DNA of 64,000 nucleotides from Chara braunii (lineage: Eukaryota > Streptophyta > Charophyceae > Charales > Characeae): contig BFEA01000005.1 of the NCBI GenBank assembly GCA_003427395.1, positions 2,503,417 to 2,567,416 of the forward strand, in the 5' to 3' direction. Both the position numbers and the translations under genes were made by a program. The notes beneath the pieces were generated by a model. The model saw only the letters and a program-made list of their open reading frames with translations. It was not told where the DNA came from and made no database searches. Shown in pieces: positions 24,034 to 35,120 of this stretch (positions are counted from its first letter, which is position 1; each line of letters opens with the position of its first letter).

Positions 24034-25056
24034 TATGTCTAAGCGTACGTACCTCGCTGTTCCCTGCCTCCAGAGTTCCGCCTAAACTCCGGTAGAGCTC
24101 CCGCAATCGCCCTCTTTTATTGATCATGTCTAGTCTATGCTACTGATTGTCTGGCCTTTAAAGTTAACAAAACCGGGATTATTCTCAGTGGAAATACACC
24201 ATCAGACACTTATAGCCGAAAAGACAGATGCCTGAGAGGATCGAACGGAGATAAGAACGGAGGAGGACAGAGGAGGTAGGCACCATCACATGTGATAATG
24301 TCTCTCTCCTCTCCAATGTCTCGCATTCTTTCATGTCTGACTCTCCCCGACCATACGACGTTCCAATAATAGTAGTACAAAATAACAATAATGATAAGCA
24401 AATAGTAACAGCAAAATAAAAAAAATATCAATAACTAAAATAATCAGTAATAATGATAATAATAATAATAGCTAAATAAAATAAAATAATAATAATAATA
24501 AAATAATAATAAGAGTGGTAATATTCCGTCAACGTTTCTGAATGACCTCGAAAGAAAACAATCGGATGAACGAGAAGGCAGAGGTGCCTATTATGAAATC
24601 CTCCTGTTGCTCTTTTCGCCTGCTTTACTTCACCCCCACTCTTCTTCCTTTCCTTCTTTATTTTTCCTTCTTCCTTTCCTCCCTCCATTCTTCTTACTCC
24701 ATCCTCCCTTTCAGGTATCTCCCTTTCCTTCTATATGTGCCATTTTTCTTGCCACATGACCTCCGGAGCAGCAACTGCTCGCAGCTACAGGCAAGGCAAT
24801 CCGGCACTAATTCTTAGTATGATAATGGGATCTAGTCTTCAACTAAGCTTAGCTTCTCACATTAGGCTAGACTCATCAGCTTCATGCTCATTACAGGGAA
24901 AAGACGCAATCAGACTCGTCGTTAACACGCGCAGCATTCGTGCAAATAGGTGATGATCAAGCCTGGTGCTTCAGCACCCGAGTTAGAAACGCAGTTCAGG
25001 TTCGAGTCTGGCTGAACGGCTTTGGCACAGTGCTTGCTGAGGGCCATTAATACCGC

Positions 25057-25057
<1 letters not shown>

Positions 25058-25095
<38 letters not shown>
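25058..25095. repeat. (AAT)n microsatellite
   Basis: An uninterrupted trinucleotide run directly left of an LTR fragment. Confidence 0.95.
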
Positions 25096-25098
<3 letters not shown>

Positions 25099-25101
25099 AT
25101 A

Positions 25102-25430
25102 ATGAAAATGGTGGTGGCGGAATGACAGATTCCTGATTGCAATCTACAATGAAAGACAGGATGTCCAATACTGTCCAGAAAATAGCAATGCACGGATATT
25201 CCACCAATGGAGAGCCAAAGCACTGACTCCGAATGTCAGCGAGAGAATAATTCGCCGTCACCAACATAAGTATTCAGACCCCTTCTCTCATTTGACGCCC
25301 AGTGCCCAGACTACTATGCCGCTAATGTCAGCCTGCAAATTGACAATGCAACAGTTGACAGCTATAATCCGAAGCTGGGAAGATGTCTCCCATGTAGATC
25401 ATTGTTAATGCAAGGTAAGCGCCCATTTTT
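25102..25430 (-). mobile_element. LTR fragment related to the E3/solo LTR family
   Basis: This matches 59698-60030 and 62475-62795 in the same order: GATGACA-TTC, 'CACCAATGGAG', 'AACATxAGT', 'GCCCAG-CTACT', 'AATTGACAATGCAAC-GTTGAC' and 'GCAAGGTAAG-GCCC'. Only the U5-side third of the LTR is present and it is diverged. It lies next to an AAT run within LTR 4. Confidence 0.65.
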
Positions 25431-25504
25431 GCCCGCTTGTACGCGGTTAAGTGGGTATGTTACCTGTGACCGTCACAACGCCGGATAAGTGTCACAGTAT
25501 TCGC

Positions 25505-26215
25505 GCGTGCCCCTGCGTCTGTGTATGCCTTAGTGTCGTTGTATGTCATGCCAGCGTGTGGCTGTGTTCTGTTGGGCGTGACCGTGTCATTTGAGTGCGT
25601 TATAGCGTCACCTTATGTGAGTTATTGTATGTCGCAGTCTGTTCGTGACTGTGTAGGCAAAGGCGCACCGTGTGCTGCCGTCTTGCACGCATCCCGGCGT
25701 GGTTCGTGGCATATACCACCGCCTGCGTTATTGTGTTCGTCACAGTGTCTGTTTTCACTGTGTATGTGTCTCAGTGTCCGTGTCATTGTGACTGTGCGTC
25801 TGTGTTTGCGTCACTGCTTGACTGTCTGACTGTGTCCGCGTCACTGTGTGACTTGCGTGACTGTGTTTGCGTCACTGCTTGACTGTGTGACTGTGTCTGC
25901 GTCACTGCGTGACTTGCATGACTGTGTTTGCGTCACTATGTGACTTGTGTGACTGTGTTTGCATCACTGCGTGACTGTGCGACTGTGTCACAGCTTCACT
26001 AAGCCTGTGTGTGCGTGTTCACCATATCCAGGTATGTCTCATCATGTGTGTATGTCTGTTTTACTGTGCCACAACATCGAGCTGTGTGTGTCACACTGCG
26101 TGTGTGTCTGTCACAGTGTATGTGTCAATGTGTGTGTGTGACGGTGTATTACCGTGTGTATGTGTCACTTGTCTGTGCGTCACAGTGTGTCTTCGTCTGT
26201 CTGTGATACATGCTC
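25505..26215. repeat. GT-rich minisatellite with GTCAC/GTGAC palindromes
   Basis: Degenerate units built from TGTGACTGTGTxTGCGTCACTGC repeat most regularly at 25780-25990. GTCAC and GTGAC sit 3-4 bases apart and form many small hairpins. Open frames here give cysteine- and valine-rich low-complexity peptides that are not credible proteins. Confidence 0.75.
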
Positions 26216-26863
26216 AGTCGGGCAATGTGTGGGAGCCAAAGATCCGCAAAGTGATGAAAAGGACTAAACTGACAACGCAGGGTTAACAGCATCTCAACAA
26301 GCAACGCTCATCCCGATACATGCAAAATGGTACTTTCGTAGCACAGTGGGAGACTTGGATACGAGTCCTGACTTGACTGGGACTGTAATGACATCTCATG
26401 CGACGAAAGGAGGAGGTACCGAACTGCGGAATACCGTACTGGTATAAACAGAGCAAGGGCCGACCTCCCGCACAGGGTATAAGATAGCGCAGCGGAATGC
26501 TAAGATATCAGAGATCAACCCAACCAATATTGTGACACAGATCCAACGTCTACCATCATTGTTGCAAAGCGGGAAAGGTCTGGCGCCATACACAGAAGAG
26601 TGCGCCAGGTCCAACCATACACAGACGAAGAGGGGGAGGGGTAGACGAAGAGAAGAGGGGAGCTGAGAATGTTGCCAACACCAAGTCTTCGGTACAAGTC
26701 CCAAATAATCCCTCGTCGAATGTCTGAATCCCAATGTCGAATCTGGTCCAAATGTCGTCAAGTCTCAAAGTCACAAGTCTCTCTCTCTTAGTCTGCAGAT
26801 GCTGAGAAGTCAGGTAGCGAGAGGGTGAGGGAGAGATGTGGACTTAGAGGAGGAAGAAGAAGA

Positions 26864-26867
<4 letters not shown>

Positions 26868-26922
<55 letters not shown>
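26868..26922. repeat. (CT)n microsatellite
   Basis: A long CT run. Confidence 0.97.
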
Positions 26923-26923
<1 letters not shown>

Positions 26924-27268
26924 ACTGTTTCAGTCCCTAATCTAAACGCATTTCGACTCCATCTGACCGAATCAGCTGTATCTGGCCCTAAACACAACCG
27001 GATGCGATGAAGTCAGTCAAATACTGCTTCACCGCAGCGCAACAACAATCGATATCAACGTTGGCAGGCTACAAGGACCGAGATATGACTCGATACAACA
27101 GGCGCGTGCTAGGACAACCGTGACGTCCTAGGATTCTGCTCTCTGTCTAAAGGACCCTGCTTAGTTTCGGCCTTACCCCCGACTAGCTTGTGTGAACCTA
27201 GCCATGGTTTTGGCTAGGCACGCGGTTCTCGTGAACAATCAAATCAGGAGGAGCGGTAAGGGCAAGAA

Positions 27269-27270
<2 letters not shown>

Positions 27271-27321
<51 letters not shown>

Positions 27322-27324
27322 TAA
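27271..27324. repeat. (TAA)n microsatellite
   Basis: A trinucleotide run. The surrounding 26220-28080 shows no supported gene, only pyrimidine-rich and low-complexity stretches. Confidence 0.95.
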
Positions 27325-28083
27325 TAGTATCGAAAGGAAAGTGGACGAGAGGGATATACAGAAATCCAAGTTGCGAAATCACGAAGTAGCTCAGATAATC
27401 ATGAACCCAGCAGAGCTCAATGCACCAAGATATCATACAAATAAGAGCAATACAACGGACTCGAATGTCAATATCGCCACTCGCTGGTCACACCAACACT
27501 GTATCCTTTGTCGCACCCACTCTCTGACGTCCAACCTATTTTACTCTACTATCCTACCTACAACTGTGTTCATGCAACAGACTCGCTACCAATGTACATG
27601 GTGTCAACAACATAGCCGACCTCTCTTCATGCACCAGGTACGTATTTCGTCGTCCTTAGTCAGACCTTGATAACCCACACACTCGCCTCCTTCTTCATTC
27701 TCTTCTTCCCCCACCTTTCTTTTGTCAGCCTGTACACGTCCCCATAGGCAATGATGATGAGGACAACTACGAACAACTGTTGCTCCGTCGACTTTCAGCG
27801 GAGACAGTGGTGTGTTGATGTGCCTCAGACTGGGAGGCGGTCGGGACTGGCGGTCATGGCTTTTAGGCAAGGGGCTATGAGGCAAGTTTGTATCTCTCTC
27901 TCTTTCTTTCTCATTCTCTTTCTTCCTACCTCACACTTCTTCTATCCTCTTTCGCATTTTTCCTCTCCTTGCGAGTACTCTTCTTCCTCCCCCGTGGTGT
28001 TCTACTCCTTTACGCAGTCTTTGCCCCCGCTTCTCCGGTTCTTTCCTTCAAACGCACATAGTCGGTATCTCGCTAGTGATAAA

Positions 28084-28240
<157 letters not shown>

Positions 28241-28391
28241 AAAAAGAATGGCAATAACAATAACAATCACAGCAAATGAGTATATGCCAACTGTTTTCCT
28301 ATTTGATACCGCAATGTCGAGGGGTTATATTCAGGAAGAAAGACGCGCGCCAGCGGCCGCAACGTCCATCGAGCATCAGGTATGTTCCTCA

Positions 28392-28392
<1 letters not shown>

Positions 28393-28444
<52 letters not shown>

Positions 28445-28598
28445 TCCATCGATAGGACGAGCAAAATCGGAATGAATCTTTTGCTGAAAAGGGGAAATAT
28501 ACACTGCCTTTTTTTTATTTGCTCGTTCTATCGATCAAGTAGCGCGCGGCGAGCCGTGGGTAGGAGACTTAGCAGTTGGCCAAGGTTGGAGACTTATC

Positions 28599-28665
<67 letters not shown>

Positions 28666-28870
28666 TAGTCGAATCATGAACGTCTCACACACACACATTC
28701 CATCGATAGGACGAGCAAAATCGGAATGAATCTTTAGCTGAAACGGGGAAATATACACTGCCTCTTTTTGATTTGCTCGTTCTATCGATAACGTAGCGCC
28801 CGGCGAGCCGTGGGTAGGAGACTTAGCTGTTGGCCAAGGCTGGAGAATTATCGTCTGTCGCTCTCTCTCT
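28393..28870. repeat. Tandem duplication of ~250 bp with 18-bp inverted repeat
   Basis: Two copies (about 28440-28610 and 28693-28865) each carry ATCGATAGGACGAGCAAA and, about 60 bases on, TTTGCTCGTTCTATCGAT. The arms pair over 18 positions with one G-T wobble kept in both copies. CA and TC runs (28400-28443, 28600-28662) separate the copies. The right arm and following 'AGTAGCGC' resemble the 2860-2890 block of LTR A. Confidence 0.75.
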
Positions 28871-29104
28871 CACTCGCGCACACCCACTCACACACCCACT
28901 CACACACACACATACACACACAGTCATACCCATACATATATATGTGTAATGTACATACCCGTGTCGTAGGGATAGATTCATTCGATTCTCTTATTAACTA
29001 TTTTAGCTATTTATTTTATATAGTTTATTGGTTTATTTATTTATATTTTGCCCATTTCGTCGTTGAAGTAGCCTGAGGTCGCCGCGACGTTCGGGACTTA
29101 CCTA

Positions 29105-29560
29105 CTCTCTCTCTCTCTCCCCGATTGTCGACGTCATAGTCGTCTTTAGTCGATGTAGACTTCGCCGCTCTCCACTCCGGCACGACAACTCGTCGCGTTG
29201 TGCAGCATACCACAACCACAGTACATGGCACGACAGGCACAGGCTCGCATCCCACCAGATGAGCCGGCGGATGATAGGTACGTCGCCCTTCCGTCTTGTC
29301 TCCCTCCTCCTTCCTCTTCTTCTCCTTCCTCTTCTCCTCCTTCCCTCCTACTTCATCTTCTTGTTCTTCCCTCCTCGTACGCCCCTCCTTCCGCGCGGCT
29401 ATCTCTCCTGCTCCCCCTTCCGCTTTTCCCTCTAAGTGCCTCTCCCACTCCTTACTGCGCCTCGCCTTCCACACCTTCGTGCTGCGCAATCCTACCTCGA
29501 GGCCGTCCTTACCTCGGCTCACGATCACCACCCCTTCTCCAGGTGCGCGCAAGCATCGAG
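29105..29560. other. Pyrimidine-rich low-complexity stretch
   Basis: CT- and CCTT-rich DNA. The overlapping long open frames on both strands (up to 216 codons) are compositional artefacts of arginine, glutamate, serine and proline codons. A weak 'ACTTACCT' block at 29096 resembles the giant LTR modules. Confidence 0.7.
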
Positions 29561-31639
29561 CGGGCCAAGTCAAAGGCCCGGTATCTACAAGGAATGAACC
29601 TTCCCATGGCTCTGCGGCAGATTCATTGTGTCGAACAAGTCTCGTGCAGTACGGGACCGAAAGAAAGAAGAAAAAGAAAATAACCAAAATGATAAAATAA
29701 TAAAGGTAAAATAAAAAAAAAACAGAATCTAACTAAAACTAACGAAAAATAAAAATAAAAAAAAATCTAACTACTAACGCTCTTATCCTGTCAAGTGGCC
29801 CCGGTTATAACAGAGGCTCAAGTTCCTACTAACCTACTAACAACAACTAACTCCTAATTCGAAGGTCGCAGGTTCGAGTCCCGGCCCACCGAACACGGGG
29901 TAAAAAAAAAAAGTAGAGTTCCTCGTCCATAAAAGATAGCTTAAGTTCAAGCTGGTCAAACTTCATCCCCATATCTCCTACCTAACAATTCACCCTAAAA
30001 CCTATTGAGCTAACTTCTACTTTAAGTTAAAAAGGAGCAAAGTATATGTGTAGGGGTAGGGCTCAGTCCACCTAGTGACATGGGCTGGTTTCTAAGTCTG
30101 CGGGTGCGCATGCTTGCCGGACAGCATGCCTGCCTGAGTGCTTCTGGGTTTGAGCGTATGTGTGACCCGCAAGGCACTGGGTTTCCTTTATAAAAACATG
30201 CGGGGCCGATACTTTCCCGTAGCCGTGATATAGAGGGTCGCGGTTGGGAAAACACTCAAGTGGCGGGAAAAGAGGTCCGCTACACCTTAAGAGCGACTGA
30301 CAACACTCAAGTAGCAGGTAGGTCGGTACCACACCACGTAGAGGTAGATGCGGCGGGTACTCGACTCGGAGGCNGAGTAGGGGAAGACGAAAGCTGAAAA
30401 TTTTAAAACACCTGGTACCGGTAGACAGACAGGTACCAGACCAAGTCTCAGTGCGTGTCGTAGATCTACCTGACACAACATTTACCCAACTGACCCCTCG
30501 ACCGAGGGGTATTACTACTGATCCTAACCATCACAGCGCGCGTCATAATAACGCACGCTCATACTCTCAAAATTTTCTCACCGATTCGCCCCGGCCTCAT
30601 TGGCTGAGGAATTCGTTTCGAATGTCACGCTCAAGCATGCACACCCTTTCCATTCCAGACTGGCTCCGTCATGGTAGCCGATGTCGTCACTGTGTTAAAT
30701 GCAAAAGCATGGCCAGATACCCTTGTAAGGGTATTTGGTCCGACATCGCCGAAAGCGAGTCATAGACTTATCCATTGTGGATGCACAAGCCGTGCTACTG
30801 TTGCATGGTAAGGTGTTGTTGCGCTGTATTCTCTATTGTGCATTTCTACTGCTGTGCTCAGCATTGGCGTGGGGGATTACAGTTAGCTGGTTGGCTGTTG
30901 CTGAAAAGGATTTATGAGGAGGTTGCTGCTGCGGTACATGCAGTTGCCTTTGAGTAATGACGTGTGGTCGCGGTAGTGTATTTTGACATTGTCGTTGACT
31001 TTATTATAGAAGGGGGTTGTTAAAGAAACGAGGAAGTTGAAGCTGTTGCTGCTAAAAGTGAAGGGGGGTTGACTACGGCGGTTTGACTATGGATTGCCCA
31101 AGTGGTTGCTGTCTGGCTACCATTGCGGGGCCCTCAGGCGCTTGAAGGAATCAAGGCCCTCTTGCGTGAGTCTAAGAGCACCTTTCTTGTATCTGAGAGT
31201 CTTAATGTTGCTTCTTCTGCCTTTCTAACTCTAAGTGTAGCCCTTTGGTTCTGAGAGGAAGGCGGCAAGCGCGATTGCAACCCGTAGGACCGCAGCAAGA
31301 CTCTGTGGGGAGTCAGCCCACCGATTGCGGGAGCTCTGCCGGAACTCAGGAGGAGTTTTGGAGGCAGGGAACTGAGAGGTAATAATTGCTTCCCTTCTAT
31401 AAACCCAATTATAACCCATATTTGTATGTCTTGCTATGATTGACTGAGTATACTATGTGTACCCCTATTTTGACTTTCAGTTTGACTTTCAGGACATAAC
31501 CAGACTAAGTAAAGGAAGGTATATGCAATCTCAGTTTCAGTTTTGTTGATTGCCTGAAAGCAGATCGTGAACAAAGGGGGTTGCATCTGGGGGAAGGTTG
31601 GGAGGAAGGCAGTGTTGAATGAGTTTGACTGGGTCATTA

Positions 31640-32545
31640 AGGCTGGAAAGTCCCCATAAGTTTGGGGAGACTCAGTGCTATGTTTATTTTGGATTGCTTG
31701 GAGCATCAGACCATTCCATAAGTTTAGGTGGTCTGATTGCTCTAGAAGCTGGGAAGTCCCCATAAGTTTGGGGAGACCTTGTGCTATGGAATTGCATGGA
31801 GAGTCAGACCATTCTATAAGTTTAGGTGGTCTGGTTGCTCTGACTTGCGAGGGTTTAACTGTGATTGACTTTTCAGAAGCCAAGCATATTTTGTAAGTTC
31901 AGGTGACTTAGTTGCTTTGTTTACTGTGGGTTTCTTTCCTGTTTATTTGGTTCTGAACGAGGAAGTCTGGGTCATTCTATAAGTTTAGGTGGCTCAACCT
32001 CTTCTTGTTTTTATTCTGAGGGAGTAACTTTGGCAGAGAGTCAGATTATTCCATAAGTTTGGGTGGCTTCGACTCCATGCCATGCACAGATTGGATCAGA
32101 GAGAAACGAACTAGACAGAGAGTCAGACTATTGTATAATTTTAGGTAGTCTGGCCCAATGCCTCGCACATGCTGGAACCCAAAGGTTATAATTTGACTAT
32201 ACTTTATTACTATCCTATCTAAGAACAGGCTAGTCAGACTATTCTATAAGTTTAGGTAGTCTGACTATAGCTTATCACAATCTGAAGAGAGTATAACTAA
32301 AAGTATAACTGAGGGTAGTTTGGGCCAACTGAGCATTGTTTCTTAGACGAATGACTCAATCCTACGCCCGCTTTGGAGATTAAGTTCAGAGAGATATATA
32401 CAATCTGGCTATTAAACAGTTCAGGACGACTGGAATGGTCTGGTCATGTATCCAAAGAAGAAAGAAGTAGTTGTGCCCTATATTCTATGTATACTCAATG
32501 GCTGGGTTAGGCATGTCCCATAAGTTTGGGTGACCTGACCTCACG
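31640..32545 (+). repeat. Array of about ten hairpins with shared loop core (LTR B)
   Basis: Paired arms include ATCAGACCA/TGGTCTGAT (31705-31713/31729-31737), CAGACCA/TGGTCTG (31805-31811/31827-31833), GGGTCA/TGGCTC with two wobbles (31969-31974/31990-31995), GAGTC/GACTC (32038-32042/32071-32075), CAGACTA/TAGTCTG (32124-32130/32146-32152), TAGTCAGACTA/TAGTCTGACTA (32231-32241/32257-32267, perfect 11 bp) and GGTTAGG/CCTGACC (32505-32511/32534-32540, one wobble). Two more near 31649 and 31754 are imperfect, and one near 31880 is weak. Several loops here read TTCTATAAGTTTAGGT. Confidence 0.85.
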
Positions 32546-32825
32546 CCTTATGTAAGCTGGGTATAAAATGATAAATCATTGAAAGATTACGAACTATTGT
32601 TTGACGACGTTGACTTTGGGATGAGGAGAGTACTTAGCTTTGTGTTTTGGCCTGCATGCGACTGAGTGAGGCTACTACTTAGTCCGAGTTTCAGTTTGAT
32701 AGGTAATTACTTTAGTTGTTCGCCATGTGCTAGAATTATAGGAGTTAGTTTTGATTTCTGCATTTTCTGGGCTAAGTTTATTTTTACCTAGGTCAATTTC
32801 TGCATTTTTTGGGATCTTTTATTAT

Positions 32826-33200
32826 ACTTGGTCTTGTATAAGTCTTGGTAAGTCACTTTCTCTACGGGAAGCACTGTCGAAATTTCTACAAAACCAAGGA
32901 GTTAGTTAAATTTTATTTTTTCAGGGTCCTGCTTTTCTGACTTTTTGACTTAGTAAAAATTTAGGAAACCTCCTTGTCTAAAGGGAGTGCTGCCCGAATT
33001 TTTGCTAATTCAGGGAGTTAGACAAATTTTGACTTTCTAGAATTAAAAGTTTGATTTTTGAGTTAGTATAAATTCTTCGAGGGCACTTTTCCTACGGGAA
33101 ACGCTGCCAAAATTTTCTTAGTTTAGAGGAGTTAGATTATATTTTGACAGGTGACAATTCTGAAAAATTCACTCTGTATAGAGGAGATTCTGCCAGGGTC
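32826..33200 (+). repeat. Tandem ~120-bp hairpin units (LTR B)
   Basis: Three degenerate units match the block at 5221-5830 of LTR A, each with a small hairpin and 'GCTGCC-AAATTT' plus 'GGAGTTAG'. Confidence 0.7.
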
Positions 33201-33814
33201 TACCTTTCTTTTGGCACCTGCTTAGATATAGGCTTAGACTTAGTTAATTAGGATGATTTGAATGAGATCGTGATATGGGGATTATTCTCCATGGACTTAT
33301 AGATTTAGCTTGGGGGATGAACCTGTCATGTGTTACAGATCTTCTTGATCGATTGATTCAAGATTTGGGCTAGATTCAACTTGATCCTACAAGGATCATC
33401 TTCTGTTATCGTTGATAACAAGTCGGTTGTCGATTCGTCGGCTTACGACTCAACCCCAATTCACCCTCAATACTTAATCTAAAAGGCTTTAACCTTGGTG
33501 ATTTTATTGTTTTGTTAATGTTTCACCCAGACTTTTATTGAATGGTCATTTAACAGAGGTACTGAGTATTTAATTATGGTTGGTTGGACAGGAGGTTGGG
33601 GCTTGCATGGTTAAATCGAGGGGTATGAGTATAGAGATTGGTTGGAGTTGACTCCGTGTAGAGCGTGGACTTTTTGTTTGCGACTTTGATGTGATTGCAA
33701 GTATGTACTGTGACTCGAAATTGGACTTGACTGTCTGCGATCACAAATATATATATGGTTGTGAGGAGTCTCACTGTGATTATGAGAAGTGATATTCACA
33801 TACTTATTCCTCTG

Positions 33815-33866
<52 letters not shown>
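33815..33866. repeat. (TA)n(TG)n microsatellite
   Basis: A TA run followed by a TG run, at the same LTR position as AT-rich runs in the other copies. Confidence 0.95.
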
Positions 33867-33869
<3 letters not shown>

Positions 33870-35120
33870 CTATATTGGGTATTCGCGTGGTCTGAGTGTG
33901 CCCACGCCTAAAAGATTTAAATAGGGGTTGGGGTCGAGAAGAGAAAGAAAACCCCGCTTTATGGTTGAATACTTTTTAAAAGGTTTATTAGCGGGACGTT
34001 GGTCCTTGGCCGGGATTCGAGGTCCTTGTCCAGGACATCCCAAGTCCTAGACTCTGCATGGAAGGGATTACCCCTCGGGCAGAGCCTACTTGCCTTACCT
34101 ATCGAGACACTCAGGCTAGAGACCGGAGGTATCGTAGCGGCCGCACGACTATTCCTTCAGCCGTGCAATGTCGTGAGGAAGTAGACCCTCATGATACTTC
34201 GAGTCTGATACTTGAGTGTCATAAGCGGTGCTCGGATCCACGAGGGACCGTTTGATTATGGGCACTACATAGTACGCCATCATTGCGACTGCTTGTGCAT
34301 GCTTGCATTGCGAGTCGATATGAGTTAGCCCTACGTCCACGCTGTTTTATACAAAGTCTCGCGCATGACGCCTATCCGATTTCCGTATCAGAAATTTATG
34401 AGACGGTCACTAAGGGACTAGGAGTGTTGTCGCGTTGTTTGTCTAGTATCGTTATGCATATGTGTGTAAGTATATGTGGGTTTTTATTTTTTATGTTCTT
34501 TATAGTGGTGTGCGCGTGGAGTGTGAGATGCATCCTAGTCGACCGGCGACGAGTCGCGCTTGGGACCTCAGCCCCCCAAGATGTCGGTTCGCGTACGGGT
34601 CCGATGGAGGCGTAGTACCGCACACACCCCCTATGCTACAACGAACGAGAAACGCCCTCGGCTGGTCCACCTCTGCGATTGCAGCTGATTAGCTTTCGTA
34701 CTGTAGACTGGTAGCTCGGCGGGGATACCTCCACCGAAGGGAGGTGACAGCTCCAGTAAGGTGGGGGTCAGTCGTGCCTCACGTAGGCCCTATCCTGTCG
34801 TAGGGGCTCGCGAGAGATATGGTTGGCTCACTCGGTCGGAGCGGCTTGCGGAAACTCCATTATGTGTTTGCGGTGAGGATTAAGACCAACTCCTGCGTGA
34901 CGCGGCCGGGAGGGTCCCGCGCTGCCTTGTGCGGTGTCGGACCGATGCGCTCGACAACGTATTATTACTGTGATATATTATTTTTCTTCTTTAAAGCTGC
35001 ATGGTCGTAAGCGCTGGAATTGATGAATTTTAGTGAAAGATGACTTGAGGCTAAGGGTTTAGGTGTAGGGATTGTATAACGCGATTGTCAGCATGGTAAT
35101 GGAAGCCCAATAAAAAGGAA

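Larger units (their letters stand above)
30746..34956 (+). repeat. LTR B, segment 3
   Basis: Right part of LTR B, starting with the TCGC duplication of nested LTR 4. It contains the array-leading block (31120-31390), hairpin array, ~120-bp hairpin units and the GC-rich end domain (34200-34956). All follow the order of LTR A. It ends GCGCTCGACA. Confidence 0.7.

Noticed and set aside
25521-26286. Cysteine-rich small protein candidates
   Set aside because: They are translations of the GTGACTGTGT minisatellite, open in several frames at once.
26396-26774. Minus-strand ORFs of 72-121 codons
   Set aside because: Three overlapping frames are open together, no motif is recognisable, and the segment lies inside a repeat-rich LTR.
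29037-29700. ORFs of 216 and 161 codons on opposite strands
   Set aside because: Low-complexity CT/GA-rich DNA gives stop-poor frames on both strands. No domain or start context supports either.
29860-29900. tRNA gene around the GGTTCGAGTCC box
   Set aside because: Only the T-arm-like half is convincing; no acceptor or anticodon arm pairs upstream.
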